Positions 13,278-14,639 of a stretch of DNA of 14,639 nucleotides are shown here, one piece after another. Source of the stretch: DAOTEJ01 sp035454085 (GTDB lineage Bacteria > Pseudomonadota > Gammaproteobacteria > Burkholderiales > Burkholderiaceae_F); NCBI GenBank assembly GCA_035454085.1, contig DAOTEJ010000067.1:1-14639 (forward strand), read 5' to 3'. The first letter of the stretch is position 1. Each line of letters starts with the position of its first letter. A model generated the notes under the pieces. That model was not told the origin of the DNA. It saw nothing but the letters and a program-made list of their open reading frames with translations, and searched no databases. The translations under genes were made by a program, and so were the position numbers.

Positions 13278-14639
13278 GTGGAATTGCTCGCCCTCACCGC
13301 CCTTTCGCCCCTCGACGGCCGCTATGGCCGCCAGACCGCCCCGCTGCGCGCGGTGTTTTCGGAGTTCGCCTTCATGCGCAACCGCCTGCGCGTGGAGGTG
13401 GAGTGGCTGATCGGGCTGTCCCAACTTGGGCTGGCCGAACTGCCTGCTCTGCCCGAGCCAGCGCAGGCCCGCCTGCGCGCCCTGGTGGCCGAGTTCTCGA
13501 TCGAGGACTGCACCGAGATCAAGGTCATCGAGGCCGAGACCAACCACGACGTCAAGGCCGTCGAGTACTGGATCAAGCGCCGGGTGGCAGACGTGCCGGC
13601 CCTGGCGGCAGCCTCGGAGTTCATCCACTTTGCCTGCACTTCCGAGGACATCAACAACACCTCGCACGCCCTGATGCTCGCCGAGGGCCGCGCCCTGCTC
13701 GCCCAGGCGCTGCGCGGCGTGCACACCCAGTTGCGCGAGTACGCGCACCGCTGGGCCGAGCTGCCCATGCTCTCGCGCACTCATGGCCAGCCGGCCAGCC
13801 CCACCACGGTGGGCAAGGAACTCGCCAACGTGGCGGTGCGCCTGGCCGCGGCGATCGAGGCGATTGCCCGCGTGCCCTTGCTGGCCAAGATGAACGGCGC
13901 GGTGGGCAACTACAACGCGCATCTGGCGGCGTATCCGCAGGTGGACTGGGAGCGCTTCGCGCGCTCGGTGGTCGAGCGCCTGGGGCTCGCCTTCAATGCC
14001 CACACCATCCAGATCGAGCCGCATGACTACATGGCCGAGCTCTTCGACGCCGTGGCGCGCGCCAACACCATCCTGCTCGACCTGGACCGCGACGTCTGGG
14101 GCTACATCTCGCTGGGCTACTTCAGGCAGAAGCTGCGGGAGGGCGAGATCGGCTCCTCGACCATGCCGCACAAGGTCAACCCGATCGACTTCGAGAACTC
14201 GGAAGGCAACCTGGGCCTGGCCAACGCCGTGCTGCGCCACCTGGCCGAGAAGCTGCCGGTGTCGCGCTGGCAGCGCGACCTGACCGACTCGACCGTGCTG
14301 CGCAACCTGGGCGTGGCCTTTGGCTACTGCCTGGTGGGCTATGAGGCGCTGGCGCGCGGCCTGCGCAAGCTCGAGGTCAACGAGGCGCGACTCGCCGCCG
14401 ATCTGGACGAGGCCTGGGAGGTGCTGGCCGAGCCGGTGCAGACCGTGATGCGCCGCCACGGCGTACCCAACCCCTACGAGCAACTCAAGGCCCTGACGCG
14501 CGGCAAGGGCATCACTGCCGAGGCCCTGCGCGAGTTCGTGCGCACCCTGCCCATCCCCGAGGCCGACCGCGAGCGCCTGCTGGCGCTCACCCCGGCGGGC
14601 TACGTGGGCAAGGCAGCCGAACTGGCGCGGCGCTGCTAG
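13278..14639 (+). CDS. purB: Adenylosuccinate lyase
   Basis: 453 residues, matching E. coli PurB (456) in length and closely in sequence. It catalyses two fumarate-releasing steps: SAICAR to AICAR in IMP synthesis, and adenylosuccinate to AMP. Seen: LTALSPLDGRYGRQ at the N-terminus, EAETNHDVKAVEYW, CTSEDINNTSHALML, SRTHGQPASPTTVGKE with His169 (E. coli His171), and the superfamily signature GSSTMPHKVNPIDFENSEGN with the catalytic serine in the loop at 293-294. The C-terminus EVLAEPVQTVMRRHGVPNPYEQLKALTRG is typical of the gammaproteobacterial/betaproteobacterial long PurB type. GTG at 13278 is chosen: homology begins there and CAGGA precedes it; an in-frame ATG at 13104 would overlap the GST gene. 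The TAG is the last codon in the window, inside a CTAG. Confidence 0.98.
   Translation: MELLALTALSPLDGRYGRQTAPLRAVFSEFAFMRNRLRVEVEWLIGLSQLGLAELPALPEPAQARLRALVAEFSIEDCTEIKVIEAETNHDVKAVEYWIKRRVADVPALAAASEFIHFACTSEDINNTSHALMLAEGRALLAQALRGVHTQLREYAHRWAELPMLSRTHGQPASPTTVGKELANVAVRLAAAIEAIARVPLLAKMNGAVGNYNAHLAAYPQVDWERFARSVVERLGLAFNAHTIQIEPHDYMAELFDAVARANTILLDLDRDVWGYISLGYFRQKLREGEIGSSTMPHKVNPIDFENSEGNLGLANAVLRHLAEKLPVSRWQRDLTDSTVLRNLGVAFGYCLVGYEALARGLRKLEVNEARLAADLDEAWEVLAEPVQTVMRRHGVPNPYEQLKALTRGKGITAEALREFVRTLPIPEADRERLLALTPAGYVGKAAELARRC

Overview
The window is about 14.6 kb of very GC-rich (roughly 70% by eye), densely coding bacterial chromosome. The kynBUA order, the lemA-TPM-TPM cluster, the GST gene divergent from purB and the strongly GC-biased codons suggest a betaproteobacterium, most likely Burkholderiales. 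No lower rank can be supported. I see no tRNA, rRNA, CRISPR array, insertion sequence, phage gene or integration site, and no gene-free stretch above about 165 bases.

Layout. (1) 1-2732, minus strand: kynB-kynU-kynA encode the anthranilate branch of tryptophan catabolism: tryptophan to N-formylkynurenine (KynA), to kynurenine (KynB), to anthranilate plus alanine (KynU). kynA is cut by the window edge within its last residues. (2) 2814-4239, minus strand: a predicted metzincin zinc peptidase, and upstream of it a 91-residue protein of unknown function with a near-perfect ribosome binding site. (3) 4403-7216, plus strand: a 937-residue exported TPR protein with a C-terminal CHAT (caspase-like) domain, divergent from the 91-residue gene. 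(4) 7213-7731, minus strand: a flavin-reductase-domain protein, convergent with the CHAT gene. (5) 7890-10553, plus strand: an apparent operon of a LemA-family lipoprotein, two TPM-domain proteins and MsrA. (6) 10550-11590, minus strand: a DUF72 protein convergent with msrA. (7) 11749-12357, minus strand: a Spy/CpxP-like periplasmic protein with its own intrinsic terminator and an upstream array of GTAAG half-sites. (8) 12500-13123, minus strand: a GST. (9) 13278-14639, plus strand: purB, whose stop codon is the last base of the window.

Most of the window is housekeeping or metabolic. The most notable parts are the pair of predicted proteases of unrelated folds beside an unknown small protein (2814-7216), the operator-like repeats upstream of the Spy-like gene, and three genes (kynB, flavin reductase, DUF72) whose start codon sits 6-8 bases after a good -10 element with no visible Shine-Dalgarno, which suggests leaderless mRNAs. 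In addition, both convergent gene pairs interlock their stop codons in one CTAG, and all six CTAG sites I found lie at gene edges or between genes. I found no clear new multi-gene defence or mobile system. The CHAT/metzincin neighbourhood is the best candidate for undescribed biology.
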